Source: Variibacter sp. (GTDB taxonomy: Bacteria > Pseudomonadota > Alphaproteobacteria > Rhizobiales > Xanthobacteraceae). From it: a stretch of 64,000 nt of DNA. The stretch covers positions 1-64,000 of the forward strand of contig JADGHE010000002.1 in the NCBI GenBank assembly GCA_019689555.1, written 5' to 3'. The position numbers were made by a program, and so were the translations under genes. This document shows, piece by piece, positions 20,012-30,400 of this stretch. Within the stretch, counting starts at the first letter, position 1. Each line of letters begins with the position of its first letter. The notes beneath the pieces are model-generated. The model was not told the DNA's origin and did no database searches. It worked only from the letters and a program-made list of their open reading frames with translations.

Positions 20012-22633
20012 TTACAACGAGCGCTGCACCGTCTCGACGCGGTAGCACTCGATCACGTCGCCCACGCGCATGTCCTGGTAGTTCTCGAAGGCCATGCCGC
20101 ATTCCTGGCCGGCCAGGACCTCGCGCACATCGTCCTTGAAGCGCTTGAGCTGGGAGAGCTTGCCTTCGTGGATCACGACATTGTCGCGGATGAGCCGCAC
20201 ATGGGCGCCCCGCTCCACGGTGCCGTCGAGAACACGGCAGCCGGCCACCTTGCCGACCTTCGACACCGTGAAGATTTCGAGCACCTGCGCGGTGCCGAGC
20301 GTCGTCTCCCGCACGGTCGGCGCGAGCAGGCCGGACATCGCCTTCTTCACGTCGTCCACGAGATCGTAGATGATGTTGTAGTAGCGGATTTCGACCCCGG
20401 CGCGTTCGGCGGCTTCGCGCGCCTCCTTGTGCGCGCGCACGTTGAAGCCGATGATGGCGGCGCCGGACGCTTCCGCCAGCGTCACGTCCGATTCGGTGAT
20501 GCCACCCACGCCCGCATACAGAATGCGCGCGGCGACCTCGTTGGTGCTGAGCTTCTCGAGCGCCCCGGTGATGGCCTCGACCGAGCCCTGCACGTCGCCC
20601 TTGATGACGAGCGGGAATTCCTTGCGGCCCGCCATCTTGAGCTGATTCATCATCTGCTCGAGCGAGCCGCGCATGCCGGTGGCCCGCGCCGCCGCCTTCT
20701 CGCGCTTCTGCCGCTCGCGGTACTCGGCGATTTCGCGCGCCCGCGCTTCGTTCTCGACGACGGCCAGGCGGTCGCCGGGGTCCGGCGTTCCGCCGAAGCC
20801 GAGCACCTCGACGGGCATCGACGGCCCCGCCTTGTCGACGGTTTCGCCGGTATCGGAAATGAGCGCGCGCACCCGCCCCCATTGCGTGCCGGCGACGACG
20901 ATGTCGCCGGGCTTAAGCGTGCCGCGCTGCACCAGCACGGTCGCGACCGGTCCGCGGCCGCGGTCGAGCTTCGCCTCGATCACCGTGCCTTCCGCGGAGC
21001 GGTCGGGATTGGCCTTCAGTTCGAGAATTTCCGCCTGCAGATTGATGGCCTCGAGCAGGCGGTCGAGGTTCAGCTTCTTGGTGGCGGACACTTCGACGTC
21101 CAGCACGTCGCCGCCGAGCGACTCGACCTGCACCTCGTGCTGAAGCAGCTCCGTGCGCACCCGCTCGGGCCGCGCATCGGGCTTGTCGATCTTGTTGATC
21201 GCGACGATGATCGGCACCTTCGCGGCCTTGGCGTGGTGGATCGCCTCGACCGTCTGCGGCATCACGCCGTCGTCCGCGGCGACCACCAGCACCACGATGT
21301 CGGTCACCCGCGCGCCGCGCGCCCGCATGGCCGTGAACGCCGCGTGGCCCGGCGTGTCGATGAAGGTGATCTTCCCGCCGGAGGGCGAGGTCACCTGATA
21401 GGCGCCGATGTGCTGCGTGATCCCGCCAGCCTCGCCGCTCACCACGTTGGTCGAGCGGATGGCGTCGAGCAGCGACGTCTTGCCGTGGTCGACGTGACCC
21501 ATGATGGTGACGACGGGCGGCCGCGGCTGCAGCGTGCTCGGATCGTCGGGCGCGTCGAACAGGCCCTCCTCGACGTCCGATTCGGCGACGCGACGGACCG
21601 TGTGGCCCATTTCCTCGGCGATGAGCTGGGCCGTATCGGCGTCGATGATGTCCGTGCTCTTGGCCATGTGCCCCTGCTTCATCAGCAGGCGCACGACGTC
21701 GACCGCGCGCTCCGCCATGCGGTTGGCGAGCTCCTGGATCGTGATGGTCTCAGGGATCACGACCTCGCGCGCGATCTTCTCCTTGTTCTCCACCTGCCGG
21801 TGGCCGGTCATGCGCTGGACCCGGCGGCGGAACGAGGCGATGGAGCGTTCGCGCTCCTCGTCAGCGTTGAGCGCGGTGACGAGCGTCAAGCGGCCGCGGC
21901 GCTTCTCGCCGCCGCCCCGGCTCGGCTTCGGCGCTGCGGCAGGCCGCGCGGCGCCCGCGCCGCCGCCGCGGCGCAGCGGGCGCTTCGATTCTTCTTCCTC
22001 CGGCTCGAGCGCGACCCGCACATTCGGCGGAACACCGAGGGGGAGTCCCCCCGCCTTGGCCTTGGCCTCGTCCTCCCCGAATCGCTTCTTGGCCTCCTGC
22101 TCGGCCTTCTTCTTGGCTTCTTCCTCCTGGCGGCGACGCTCCTCCTCCTCGCGTTTGCGCGCTTCGGCGGCTTCGCGCTCGGCGCGCTCGCGCGCTTCGC
22201 GTTCGGCGCGGCGGCGCGCTTCCTCTTCGGCGAGGCGGCGCTCTTCCGCCTCCCGCTGGCGCGCATCGGCGAGCGCGTGGGCGCGGGCCGCCCGTTCCTC
22301 CTCCGTGAGCGTGCGCAGGATGACGCCGGAAGGCTTCGGCCCGGACGCCGGCGCGCCGGCCCCTTTTCCGGACGGAGCCGCGGGCGCGGCATCGCCGCGC
22401 CCGGCCGGGCGCCGCAGGCCCCCCGCCGGCGCCCGTTCGGGCGCGGCAGGCGCGGCCGCCTCGGGCTTGTCGCCCACGGCCCGGCGCTTCACCTTCTCGA
22501 CGACGACCTGCTTCGTCCGCCCATGGCTGAAGCTCTGACGCACGACGCCATGCTCGACGCCGCGCTTGAGCGTCAGGGTTTTCGTCGGATGGACGCTCAG
22601 CGTCTTTTCGCCCGGGTTCTTGGTTTCGCTCAT
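20012..22633 (-). CDS. infB: translation initiation factor IF-2
   Basis: 873-residue GTPase that places initiator fMet-tRNA on the 30S subunit. The N-terminal third is highly charged and low-complexity, with a long Arg/Glu/Ala coiled stretch ([20 protein letters not shown] and repeats) at about residues 120-200. Then comes the IF2-N domain ([20 protein letters not shown]) and the G domain with [30 protein letters not shown] and NKIDKPDA. Domains II-IV end with [12 protein letters not shown]. The start [12 protein letters not shown] at 22633 follows AGGTTTG; the frame upstream to 22822 is not conserved. Expected in the rimP-nusA operon. Confidence 0.97.
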   Translation of the reverse strand: MSETKNPGEKTLSVHPTKTLTLKRGVEHGVVRQSFSHGRTKQVVVEKVKRRAVGDKPEAAAPAAPERAPAGGLRRPAGRGDAAPAAPSGKGAGAPASGPKPSGVILRTLTEEERAARAHALADARQREAEERRLAEEEARRRAEREARERAEREAAEARKREEEERRRQEEEAKKKAEQEAKKRFGEDEAKAKAGGLPLGVPPNVRVALEPEEEESKRPLRRGGGAGAARPAAAPKPSRGGGEKRRGRLTLVTALNADEERERSIASFRRRVQRMTGHRQVENKEKIAREVVIPETITIQELANRMAERAVDVVRLLMKQGHMAKSTDIIDADTAQLIAEEMGHTVRRVAESDVEEGLFDAPDDPSTLQPRPPVVTIMGHVDHGKTSLLDAIRSTNVVSGEAGGITQHIGAYQVTSPSGGKITFIDTPGHAAFTAMRARGARVTDIVVLVVAADDGVMPQTVEAIHHAKAAKVPIIVAINKIDKPDARPERVRTELLQHEVQVESLGGDVLDVEVSATKKLNLDRLLEAINLQAEILELKANPDRSAEGTVIEAKLDRGRGPVATVLVQRGTLKPGDIVVAGTQWGRVRALISDTGETVDKAGPSMPVEVLGFGGTPDPGDRLAVVENEARAREIAEYRERQKREKAAARATGMRGSLEQMMNQLKMAGRKEFPLVIKGDVQGSVEAITGALEKLSTNEVAARILYAGVGGITESDVTLAEASGAAIIGFNVRAHKEAREAAERAGVEIRYYNIIYDLVDDVKKAMSGLLAPTVRETTLGTAQVLEIFTVSKVGKVAGCRVLDGTVERGAHVRLIRDNVVIHEGKLSQLKRFKDDVREVLAGQECGMAFENYQDMRVGDVIECYRVETVQRSL

Positions 22634-22761
22634 CAAACCTTCCAATCTGTCCCGCCGGGCCCGCCGAGACCTCTGCGGGCCCATAAGGTTTTGTTTTCGC
22701 AGTCCTTTCGAATTCCGCCGGCGCCTAGCCCGGAATGCGAAAACACTGCCCGCGCCGTGCG

Positions 22762-23481
22762 CTACTCGCGCGGTGTGGCCAATTCGCTCGCCGGCGCGCT
22801 CTCCCGAAATGCGGCAAGGCAACGGTAACGGGCGAGAAACGCCTCGCAGGCCGGCCCGGCGAGCAGCGCTGCATGTATCACATTTGGGCGGCCTAATGCC
22901 AAACCCAATTGCGTAGAAGTAAACGCGGTAATCGACACCGGCTCCCTTTCTCCCGCCCGGCGGCCCCTCGCCTCGAGCTTGCGCACCCCATCGGCCGCGG
23001 CGTCCGCCGCATGCAAAACGGCGACCGCGCGGCCGTCCGCCAGCGCCGCCTCCACCTTGGCGAAGCCCGCCCGCACGAGCCCCGCCTTATGGGCGATGGC
23101 CAGCGCATCGAGCGCGCTCTGCTCCAGCAGGCGCTCCGTCGTGGCCGGAAGGTCCGCGGGCGTGCGCACCGGCCGCCGGAGGCTGCGGGCAAAAGCGTTG
23201 CGCGCCACGGCCTTGGCCACCGCCTCGGCGGTCGCGGTCACCCACACGCCGCGCCCCGGCAGCTTGCGCTTCACGTCCGGAACGATCGTGTCGTCGGGTC
23301 CGGCCACGAAGCGGATCATCTCGGCGATCGGCCGCACGGTGCGGGTCGCGATGCACAGCCGTTCGGGTCCGGCCTTGCGGTCGTGCGGGCCGGCGTCGGT
23401 TTCCGCGTCCAGCGTCGGTCTGTCGCTTGCCGCCAAGGGGACCCGATCGGTTTGCCGGCAAGCCGGATCCGGGCCGTGCAT
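22762..23481 (-). CDS. YlxR-type RNA-binding protein fused to an L7Ae-like domain
   Basis: 239 residues between nusA and infB. The N-terminal half is the YlxR (DUF448) domain: [20 protein letters not shown] and [16 protein letters not shown], where the canonical GRGAYVC strand is GRGVWVTA. The C-terminal half ([22 protein letters not shown] to [14 protein letters not shown]) resembles the ribosomal L7Ae/L30e fold. This two-domain form is usual in alphaproteobacteria. YlxR proteins have been linked to RNase P and transcription control, but the role here is inferred. It is 27 bases downstream of nusA. Confidence 0.9.
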   Translation of the reverse strand: MHGPDPACRQTDRVPLAASDRPTLDAETDAGPHDRKAGPERLCIATRTVRPIAEMIRFVAGPDDTIVPDVKRKLPGRGVWVTATAEAVAKAVARNAFARSLRRPVRTPADLPATTERLLEQSALDALAIAHKAGLVRAGFAKVEAALADGRAVAVLHAADAAADGVRKLEARGRRAGEREPVSITAFTSTQLGLALGRPNVIHAALLAGPACEAFLARYRCLAAFRESAPASELATPRE

Positions 23482-23508
23482 GCGCCCAAATGCCGCTTGC
23501 CGATGTCG

Positions 23509-25122
23509 TCAAGCCTGCGCCGGCTGCTTGCCGCCGGCCGTGTCCTCCTCCGTCTCCGCGGCCTCGAGATCGGCTTCCGTGATCCATCCGGCCTTGAGGC
23601 GCGCCTGCATGATGATGTTCTCGGCGTCTTCGCGCGTCAGCTCGAAGCCCTCGAGGGCGCCCTCATGACGCACGGTCTCGCCGTCCTTGCGTTCGGTCCA
23701 GCCGATCAGCTCGTCCGTCGCGCAGCCGGCCAGATCCTCGACCGTCTTGATGCCATGCTCGCCGAAGGCGACCAGCATCTTTGTGGTGACGCCGGGAACC
23801 TCTTTCAAGGCGTCTTCGACGCCGAGCTCCTTGCGGCGCGCGTCGAGCTCGCTTTCGAGACGGGCGAGGTAGTCCTGCGCGCGGGACTGCAGCTCCTGCG
23901 CGGTCTCCGCATCGAAGCCCTCGATCGAGGCGATTTCCCTCTGATCGACGAAGGCCAGCTCTTCGATCGACGTGAACCCTTCGGACGCGAGGAGCTGTCC
24001 CACGACCTCGTCGACATTGAGCGCTTCCATGAAGGTCTTGGTGCGCTTCTCGAACTCCGCCTGGCGGCGTTCCGATTCCTCCTGCTCGGTCAGGATGTCG
24101 ATGTCCCAGCCGGTGAGCTGCGAAGCAAGGCGCACGTTCTGCCCGCGCCGGCCGATCGCCAAAGAGAGCTGATGGTCCGGCACCACGACCTCGATGCGCT
24201 GGCGCTCCTCGTCGAGCACCACCTTGGCAACCTCGGCGGGGGCGAGCGCGTTGACGACGAAGGTCGCGATGTCCGGCGACCACGGGATGATGTCGATCTT
24301 CTCGCCCTGCAGCTCGTTCACCACCGCCTGCACGCGCGATCCGCGCATGCCCACGCAGGCGCCGACCGGATCGACGGAGGAATCGCGCGAGGCCACCGCG
24401 ATCTTGGCGCGCGAGCCGGGATCGCGGGCCACCGCCTTCACCTCGACGATGCCGTCATAGATCTCCGGCACCTCCTGCGCGAACAGCTTGGCCATGAACT
24501 GCGGGTGCGTGCGCGAGAGGAAGATCTGGGGCCCCCGCGACTCGCGCCGGACGTCGTAGATGTAGGCGCGGATGCGGTCGCCGTTGCGGAAGACCTCGCG
24601 CGGCAGAAGCTCGTCGCGCCGCACGATCGCCTCGGCGCGGCCGAGATCGACGACGACGTTGCCGTATTCCACCCGCTTGACCAGGCCGTTGACGATGTCG
24701 CCGATGCGATCCTTGTACTCCTGGTACTGGCGGTCGCGCTCGGCCTCGCGCACCTTCTGCACGATCACCTGCTTGGCGGACTGGGCGGCGATGCGCCCGT
24801 ATTCAAGCGGCGGCAGCGCATCGGCGATGGTGTCGCCGATCTGCGCCGCCGGGTTGCGCCGGCGCGCCTCCTCGAGGCTGATCTGGGTGGACGGATTCTC
24901 CACCGTCTCGACGACCAGCAGGTGGCGGGCGAGGCGCAGTTCGCCCGTCCGCGGGTTGATCTCCGCATGCACGTCGGTTTCGGCGCCGTAGCGCGAGCGG
25001 GCCGCCTTGGCGATCGCGTCCTCCATGGCGGCGATGACGATGCTGCGGTCGATCGCCTTCTCGCGTGCGACCGCGTCGGCGATCTGCAACAGTTCAAGCC
25101 GGTTGGCGCTCACAGCAGCCAT
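23509..25122 (-). CDS. nusA: transcription termination/antitermination factor NusA
   Basis: 537-residue RNA polymerase accessory protein promoting pausing, termination and antitermination. The N-terminal domain begins LELLQIADAVAREKAIDRSI. Then come the S1 domain (about residues 130-200, INGLVKRVEYGNVVVDLGRA-like), KH1 (GACVGMRGSRVQAVVNELQG) and KH2 (LAIGRRGQNVRLASQLTG). Helix-hairpin-helix repeats in the C-terminal part include VDQREIASIEGFD. The start ATG shares its A with the rimP stop (TGATG), and AAAGGAG stands just upstream. Confidence 0.97.
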   Translation of the reverse strand: MAAVSANRLELLQIADAVAREKAIDRSIVIAAMEDAIAKAARSRYGAETDVHAEINPRTGELRLARHLLVVETVENPSTQISLEEARRRNPAAQIGDTIADALPPLEYGRIAAQSAKQVIVQKVREAERDRQYQEYKDRIGDIVNGLVKRVEYGNVVVDLGRAEAIVRRDELLPREVFRNGDRIRAYIYDVRRESRGPQIFLSRTHPQFMAKLFAQEVPEIYDGIVEVKAVARDPGSRAKIAVASRDSSVDPVGACVGMRGSRVQAVVNELQGEKIDIIPWSPDIATFVVNALAPAEVAKVVLDEERQRIEVVVPDHQLSLAIGRRGQNVRLASQLTGWDIDILTEQEESERRQAEFEKRTKTFMEALNVDEVVGQLLASEGFTSIEELAFVDQREIASIEGFDAETAQELQSRAQDYLARLESELDARRKELGVEDALKEVPGVTTKMLVAFGEHGIKTVEDLAGCATDELIGWTERKDGETVRHEGALEGFELTREDAENIIMQARLKAGWITEADLEAAETEEDTAGGKQPAQA

Positions 25123-25802
25123 CAGTGGTCTCCTTTGTCGCGAGGCGCGCGCCGAGCTCGGGACGCTCCGCCTCGAAATGCTTTGGTTTCCGCTCCGCGG
25201 GTCCCGTTGTTCTCGTCCCTGGCTGCCGCGGCCCGCTGGCGTTCCGCGGCCTTTCCGCGCCGCAGGGATTCGGCGATGAGCTGATCGGTGAGGACGAGTT
25301 TCGCCTCCGCCATGTCGTCGATCGCCAGCAGAACGTCGGCGGTTTCCTCGGCCTCGGCGTCCTCGCGGCGGATGCGCACCGCGTTGCCCTCGGTGCCGAG
25401 CAGCACGCCGCGGAAGCGGCGGCGGCCCTCGTGCGGCAGGGCCATCTCGATCTTCACCAGGTGACCGGCATAGCGGTCGAAGTCGGAGCGGCGCACGAGC
25501 GGTCGGTCGATGCCCGGCGACGAGACTTCCAGGTTGTAGGCGCGGTCGATCGGATCGGCGACGTCGAGCGCCGGCGAAAGGGCCTTTGACGCGATCTCGC
25601 AGTCCTCGATCGACATCGAGCCGTCCGGCCGTTCCGCCATGATCTGCACGGTGCAGCCGGCAAGCCCGGAGATCCGCACGCGGACGAGGCGGAATCCCAG
25701 GCCCTCCAGCACGGGCTCGGCGATGGCCGCAACGCGCGCCGCCACGCCCTGCTCGCCGATCACCCGCGGTTCGGTGATGCTCGTTTCCACGGTCCCGGTC
25801 AT
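25122..25802 (-). CDS. rimP: ribosome maturation factor RimP
   Basis: 226-residue 30S assembly factor. The N-terminal domain reads [38 protein letters not shown] and [20 protein letters not shown], the last being the family signature. The C-terminal SH3-like domain contains [20 protein letters not shown] charged tail of about 40 residues (after [12 protein letters not shown]) exceeds the E. coli protein. First gene of the operon; its leader carries an intrinsic terminator. Confidence 0.94.
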   Translation of the reverse strand: MTGTVETSITEPRVIGEQGVAARVAAIAEPVLEGLGFRLVRVRISGLAGCTVQIMAERPDGSMSIEDCEIASKALSPALDVADPIDRAYNLEVSSPGIDRPLVRRSDFDRYAGHLVKIEMALPHEGRRRFRGVLLGTEGNAVRIRREDAEAEETADVLLAIDDMAEAKLVLTDQLIAESLRRGKAAERQRAAAARDENNGTRGAETKAFRGGASRARRAPRDKGDH

Positions 25803-25914
25803 GCGTCTCGGCGCGCCCCGCGCGCCAGGTAATAAAAAAGAGCGGGTCCCGGGCGGGGCCCACTCTCGATAGCCGATCGAATCATTCGATCGTTATGAGA
25901 CATCCTGGACGGAC
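25803..25914 (-). ncRNA. rimP leader attenuator
   Basis: The roughly 110-base untranslated leader between the predicted start of transcription and rimP contains two stems. One is a perfect 9-bp inverted repeat (CGATCGAAT and ATTCGATCG around one base) at 25874-25892. The other is a terminator hairpin at 25831-25865. Such a leader with a terminator just before rimP-nusA in Rhizobiales is a described RNA family (rimP leader), probably regulated through NusA. Assignment rests on position and structure only. Confidence 0.75.
25831..25865 (-). terminator. terminator hairpin in the rimP leader
   Basis: On the minus strand GAGTGGGCCCC pairs with GGGACCCGCTC (one mismatch, one G-T pair) around GCCC, then TTTTTTATT. 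It ends 29 bases before the rimP ATG, so readthrough must be controlled for the operon to be expressed. Confidence 0.85.
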
Positions 25915-25920
25915 GCCCCA

Positions 25921-25948
25921 AATATAATCCTCTGCCGGGCGGATGCAA
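25921..25948 (-). promoter_or_regulatory. candidate sigma-70 promoter of the rimP-pnp operon
   Basis: Minus strand TTGCAT (25948-25943), 16-base spacer, TATATT (25926-25921). Transcription would begin near 25914, giving the leader just described. Confidence 0.5.
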
Positions 25949-26106
25949 GGCCGCATCGCGACGCCAAGGGCCTCTCCGGGCGGTCTGTCGCGGACCTTGC
26001 CCGTGCGGGCGGTGGGCCGGCTGAAAGCTGAAAATTGTGCGCGCGGCGGTGCATGGGGCCGCGAACCGGAATATGCTGGCCGCCGCACCAATGGGGGCGA
26101 TTCGCC

Positions 26107-26829
26107 ATGAACAGCACGACGAAACGCTATCTCGCCGAAGCCTTCGGCACCGCGGTCCTGGTCTTGGTCGGCTGCGGCGCGGCGGCGATCGGCGCGGCCG
26201 ACGGCAGGACCTTGGTCGACGTGATCGGAATCGCTTTCGCCTTCGGCCTCGCGGTCACCGCGATGGCTTACGGCATCGGGCCGATCTCCGGCTGCCACAT
26301 CAATCCGGCGGTGACGGTCGCGATGGTCACTTCCGGCCGGATGTCCGGCAGCGACGCGATCGGCTACATCGTGTCGCAGTTCGTGGGGGGCGTGATCGGC
26401 GCCGGACTGCTGGTGCTGATCCTCAAGGGCCGGATCGCCGGCTACGATCTCGCGGCCGGCGGGCTCGGCCAGAACGGCTGGGGCCAGGGCTATCTCGGCG
26501 GCTATGGCCTCGGGGCGGCGCTGCTCGTCGAGTTTCTCGCGACGCTGATCTTCGCGATCGTGATCCTGAGCGCGACCAACCCGACGACCACCCTGGAGGT
26601 GGCCGGGCTGATCATCGGACTGACCCTGTTCGCGCTGCACTTTCCGTTCATCAACGTCACCGGCCTGTCGGTGAACCCGGCGCGAAGTCTCGGCCCGGCG
26701 GTCTTCGTCGGCGGCACGGCGCTGGCCCAGGTCTGGCTCTTCCTTGTGGTGCCGACCGTTGCGGGAGCCGCCGCCGGCTGGCTCTTCAAGTCCGGGCTGC
26801 TGACGCCGGAACCGCCGCCCGGCAAATAG
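26107..26829 (+). CDS. aqpZ: aquaporin Z
   Basis: 240-residue inner-membrane water channel with six membrane helices and two NPA half-helices: GCHINPAVTVAMV and VNPARSLGPAVF. The selectivity-filter residues (His in SGCHINPA, Arg in NPARS) fit a water-selective AqpZ rather than a glycerol channel. The start is the ATG at 26107 before NSTTKRYLAEAFGT; a further upstream reading in the same frame is not membrane-like. Divergent from the rimP operon. Confidence 0.95.
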   Translation: MNSTTKRYLAEAFGTAVLVLVGCGAAAIGAADGRTLVDVIGIAFAFGLAVTAMAYGIGPISGCHINPAVTVAMVTSGRMSGSDAIGYIVSQFVGGVIGAGLLVLILKGRIAGYDLAAGGLGQNGWGQGYLGGYGLGAALLVEFLATLIFAIVILSATNPTTTLEVAGLIIGLTLFALHFPFINVTGLSVNPARSLGPAVFVGGTALAQVWLFLVVPTVAGAAAGWLFKSGLLTPEPPPGK

Positions 26830-26895
26830 CGGCGGCGTCGCGGGCCCCGCAGTCAGAGCCGGACGGAAAAAGAGGCGGCGGGCGCCCGCGCCCGC

Positions 26896-27846
26896 CTATT
26901 CTTCGGCCAGCGGGTGCAGGTCGCGCACGAGGCTCTTGAGCCGCTCCTCGAGCACGTGGGTGTAGACCTGCGTCGTGGAAATGTCGGCATGGCCGAGCAG
27001 CATCTGCACCGAGCGCAGATCGGCCCCGTTTTGCAGGAGATGGCTGGCGAAGGCGTGCCGCAGCACGTGCGGGCTCACCTTGTCCGGCGGCAGCCCGGCG
27101 CGGGCGGCGAGCGCCTTCAGTTCCCGGGCGAAATGCTGGCGCGTCAGGTGACCGCTCTCGCCGAAGGAAGGGAACAGCCAGCGGGAGGAGGCGAGGCCGG
27201 CCTCGGCGCACAGCGCCAGATAGTCGGCGACAGCGGCCTTGGCCGCCGCGTTGAGCGGCACCAGCCGCTCCCGGCCGCCCTTGCCGCGGACCATCAGCAC
27301 CCGCGCGTCGCGCCGCGCCGCCGTCGCCGGCAGCGCGACCAGCTCCGAGACGCGCAGGCCCGTGGCGTAGACGAGCTCGAGGAGGGCGTTGAGGCGCGCG
27401 CGCCGCAGGCGTTCGGCGAGCGGGCGCTCGGCGTCGGCGATTCCGTCCCGGGCGGCGGCGAGAAGCCGGTCGACCTCGTCGACCGAAAGCACCTTGGGCA
27501 GGGGCCGGCCGCGTTTTGGCCCGGCGAGCGCCGCCGCGGGGTCGTCCTTGCGGTGCCGCTCCGCATAGAGGAATCGGTAGAACTGGCGCAGCGCCGAAAG
27601 CCGCCGCGCCTGGGAGGAGGCTGCGAGCCCGCGCGCGGCCAGGGCCGCGAGATACTCGCGAAGGTCCGCCGTGGTGGCGGTCTCGATCGTCCGCCCCGCG
27701 GCGGAGAGCGCCGCGGAAAGGTCCGCGAGATCGCGCCGGTATGCTGCGAGGGTGTTGGCAGACGCGCCGCGCTCGGCGCTCTGCATGTCGAGAAAGAGCG
27801 CGATCAGCCGCTCGCCGCTGCCCCGGCTCCGCGGCGGCTTGGCCAT
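26896..27846 (-). CDS. xerD: tyrosine recombinase XerD
   Basis: 316-residue site-specific recombinase that, with XerC, resolves chromosome dimers at dif. SAM-like N-terminal domain ([15 protein letters not shown]) and catalytic domain with the full set [57 protein letters not shown]. The XerD assignment rather than XerC is based on its position next to aroK, usual in this order. There is no sign of a mobile element, integrase attachment or cargo around it. Confidence 0.9.
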   Translation of the reverse strand: MAKPPRSRGSGERLIALFLDMQSAERGASANTLAAYRRDLADLSAALSAAGRTIETATTADLREYLAALAARGLAASSQARRLSALRQFYRFLYAERHRKDDPAAALAGPKRGRPLPKVLSVDEVDRLLAAARDGIADAERPLAERLRRARLNALLELVYATGLRVSELVALPATAARRDARVLMVRGKGGRERLVPLNAAAKAAVADYLALCAEAGLASSRWLFPSFGESGHLTRQHFARELKALAARAGLPPDKVSPHVLRHAFASHLLQNGADLRSVQMLLGHADISTTQVYTHVLEERLKSLVRDLHPLAEE

Positions 27847-27853
27847 GGTCCGC

Positions 27854-28003
27854 TCAGCGATGCCTGTTCAGCCGGTCCTGCGGAATCGTGACGGTCATTT
27901 CCCGCGGCTGCGGCTGGACGAATGTTGCGAGCGACACGATCCCGCCATAGGCGAGCCCGCCGAGCAGGCCGAGCACAAACAACAAGCGAACGAGGCTGGG
28001 CAT
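27854..28003 (-). CDS. 49-residue single-pass membrane protein
   Basis: [30 protein letters not shown] is one membrane helix, followed by [13 protein letters not shown], a conserved-looking polar tail. It ends 7 bases before xerD and is probably cotranscribed with it. Recurrence of a similar small protein beside xerD/aroK in related genomes is recall, not checked. Function unknown. Confidence 0.7.
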   Translation of the reverse strand: MPSLVRLLFVLGLLGGLAYGGIVSLATFVQPQPREMTVTIPQDRLNRHR

Positions 28004-28187
28004 CGTGTCTATGAATAGGAAGGGGGCGGCGGTCTTCAACCCGATTCGACGGCAGGCATGATACGCCGAGCACCGGCGGGAGGCTATTGCGACGGATCCG
28101 GCAAACTCCTCCGGCGAGTCGTGGGCGACGGCCCTTCCGCGGCAACGGCCCTTTCGTCTTGCGCCGCTGCCGGCTAAAAGTCGGCCC

Positions 28188-28805
28188 ATGTCGCAGCTTG
28201 CCGCGCAGAACGATGCCGTCGGCCCACCCCGAGGGTTCGTCGCCGCTTTGGGGGAGCGGTCGATCGTGCTCGTGGGCATGATGGGGGCGGGCAAGTCGTC
28301 GGTCGGGCGACGGCTCGCGGCGCGGCTCGCGCTGCCGTTCACCGATGCCGACAACGAAATCGAGGCCGCAGCGGGAATGTCGATCCCGGACATCTTCGCG
28401 ACCCACGGGGAGGCCGCCTTCCGCGCCGGCGAGGCGCGGGTCATCGGCCGTCTGCTCCAGGCCGGCCCGCAGGTGCTTGCCACCGGGGGCGGCGCCTTCA
28501 TGAACCCGGAGACCCGCGCGGCCATCCGCGCCAAAGGCATATCGGTGTGGCTGAAGGCCGAATTCGAGGTGCTGATGCGCCGCGTGAAGCGGCGCAGCGA
28601 CCGGCCGTTGCTCAAAACGGCGGACCCGGCGGCGACGCTGCGCCGCCTCATGGAGGAGCGGGAGCCGATCTACGCCGAAGCCGATCTGACGGTCGAATCG
28701 CGCGACGTGCCGCATGCCGCAGTGGTCGAGGACATCGTCGCTCTGCTGTGCAAATTTCTCGGCGTACACGACCTCGGCGCGAAGGGCGCGGGAACGCCCC
28801 CATGA
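28188..28805 (+). CDS. aroK: shikimate kinase
   Basis: 205-residue kinase phosphorylating shikimate at the 3-OH in the chorismate pathway. Walker A GMMGAGKSSVGR, substrate-binding DADNEIE, core ATGGGAFM, and the lid RPLLKTADP. The N-terminal 23 residues before RSIVLVG are a non-conserved extension. It overlaps aroB by 4 bases (ATGA), so expression is coupled. Confidence 0.95.
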   Translation: MSQLAAQNDAVGPPRGFVAALGERSIVLVGMMGAGKSSVGRRLAARLALPFTDADNEIEAAAGMSIPDIFATHGEAAFRAGEARVIGRLLQAGPQVLATGGGAFMNPETRAAIRAKGISVWLKAEFEVLMRRVKRRSDRPLLKTADPAATLRRLMEEREPIYAEADLTVESRDVPHAAVVEDIVALLCKFLGVHDLGAKGAGTPP

Positions 28806-29929
28806 GAGACTTCGCGCCGGCCATCACGCGCGTTCCGGTCGATCTCGCGGGGCGCAGCTACGACATCGCCATCGGCCGCGGCCTGCTGCAGGAGCTCGGT
28901 CCGCGGCTGCGCGACCTCCGTCCGGGCGCGGCGGCGGCGGTCATCACGGACGCGCAGGTGGCGCGGCACCACCTCGCGGCCGCGGTCGCCTCGCTCGAGG
29001 CCGCCGGCATCCGGCACGTCGGCATCACGGTGCCGGCCGGGGAGGGCTCGAAGAGCTTCGCCCGGTTCGAGCAGGCCTGCGACGCGGTGCTGGCGGCGCG
29101 CATCGGCCGCAGCGACGTGATCGTGGCGCTCGGCGGCGGCGTGATCGGCGATCTCGCCGGCTTCGTGGCGGCGGTGGTGCGGCGCGGGCTCGATTTCATC
29201 CAGGTGCCGACCACCCTGCTCGCGCAGGTCGATTCGTCCGTCGGCGGCAAGACGGGCATCAATTCGCCGCGCGGCAAGAACCTCATCGGAGCCTTTCATC
29301 AGCCCATTCTGGTGCTCGCCGACACCGGCCTGCTCGACACGCTGCCGGAGCGCGAGTTCCGCGCCGGCTACGCCGAGGTCGCCAAATACGGCCTGATCAA
29401 CGACGCGCGGTTCTTTGCCTGGCTCGAGGAGCATTGGCAGGAGGTCTTTTCGGGCGGCCCCGCGCGCGAGCAGGCGATCGCCGTGTGCTGCCGGTCGAAG
29501 GCGGCCATCGTCGCCCGCGACGAGCGCGAGACCGGCGACCGCCAGCTTCTCAACCTCGGTCACACCTTCGGCCATGCGCTGGAGGCTGCCGCGGGCTTTT
29601 CCGAGCGGCTGCTGCACGGGGAGGCGATCGCGATCGGCATGGTGCTGGCGTTCGCCTTCTCGGCCCGGCTCGGCCTCGCCGATCCCGGGGACACGGAGCG
29701 CGTGCGGCGCCATCTCGCCGCCGTCGGCCTGCCGACGGCGGTCGCGCAGATTCCGGGCGACCTGCCGGGCGTCGACGGCCTCATGGAGCTCATCGCGCAG
29801 GACAAGAAGGTCAAGCGCGACAAGCTCACTTTCATCCTCACGCGCGGGATCGGGGCGAGCTTCATCGCCCCCGACGTGGACCCTGCCGAGGTGCGGGCGT
29901 TCCTCGCCGAGACGGTGGCGAAGGGTTAG
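28802..29929 (+). CDS. aroB: 3-dehydroquinate synthase
   Basis: 375-residue NAD- and divalent-metal-dependent enzyme converting DAHP to 3-dehydroquinate, the second step of the shikimate pathway. Seen: the NAD-binding LGGGVIGDLAGFVAAVV, VPTTLLAQVDSSVGGKTGIN, and the metal ligands in LNLGHTFGHALEA and LLHGEAIAIGM. The longer frame from 28547 lies inside aroK. Its stop overlaps the end of the convergent bolA gene by 4 bases. Confidence 0.96.
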   Translation: MRDFAPAITRVPVDLAGRSYDIAIGRGLLQELGPRLRDLRPGAAAAVITDAQVARHHLAAAVASLEAAGIRHVGITVPAGEGSKSFARFEQACDAVLAARIGRSDVIVALGGGVIGDLAGFVAAVVRRGLDFIQVPTTLLAQVDSSVGGKTGINSPRGKNLIGAFHQPILVLADTGLLDTLPEREFRAGYAEVAKYGLINDARFFAWLEEHWQEVFSGGPAREQAIAVCCRSKAAIVARDERETGDRQLLNLGHTFGHALEAAAGFSERLLHGEAIAIGMVLAFAFSARLGLADPGDTERVRRHLAAVGLPTAVAQIPGDLPGVDGLMELIAQDKKVKRDKLTFILTRGIGASFIAPDVDPAEVRAFLAETVAKG

Positions 29930-30222
29930 CGCCTGCCTGCGCGGGGCGTTACCGCCTTCTCCCCCGGGGCCGCGGCGTGGATGGCGAGCGCGTGCACGCC
30001 GCCGGCGAGTTCGGCCGCAAGCGCCGTGTTGATCAGGCGGTGGCGCTCCAGCCGGCTCTTCCCCCGGAACGCCTCAGCGACGATATAAACCCTGAAGTGA
30101 GTCTCGCCGCCGGGCCGATGGCCGGCATGCCCTTCGTGCCGGTGGGATTCGTCGACCACGTCGAGGCTTTCGGGGGCGAAAGCCTTCTTCAATTTCTCTG
30201 TGATGATGTCGATGGTGCGCAT
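29926..30222 (-). CDS. BolA family protein
   Basis: 98 residues (102 if the ATG at 30234 is used). BolA proteins partner monothiol glutaredoxins in Fe-S handling and iron sensing. Seen: a helix-turn-helix-like fold with ITEKLKKAFAPESLDVVDES, HRPGGETHFRVYIVAEAF, and SRLERHRLINTALAAELAGG with the invariant VHALAIHA. The inner ATG (MRTIDIITEKL) gives the usual family start. It is tail-to-tail with aroB. Confidence 0.92.
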   Translation of the reverse strand: MRTIDIITEKLKKAFAPESLDVVDESHRHEGHAGHRPGGETHFRVYIVAEAFRGKSRLERHRLINTALAAELAGGVHALAIHAAAPGEKAVTPRAGRR

Positions 30223-30400
30223 ATCGGCTCGCATAGACGCTTTTCCGGCCCGGTGGCAAACGCGCAGGCCTGCGCGCCGCCTGGGCGGTGCACGCCGTGC
30301 CGGAGACGGACTCCGTTTCGCCTGGACGACGCGCCGGCAGCGGCCTGTTTCCTACACGGAGCTTGCGGCGGCCGTCTCCTCTTTCACATAATCGGCCGCC

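Noticed and set aside
26896-27846. Tyrosine recombinase as sign of an integrated element
   Set aside because: The sequence is XerD-like with housekeeping neighbours (aroK, aroB). No tRNA, attachment repeats, phage genes or change of base composition were seen.
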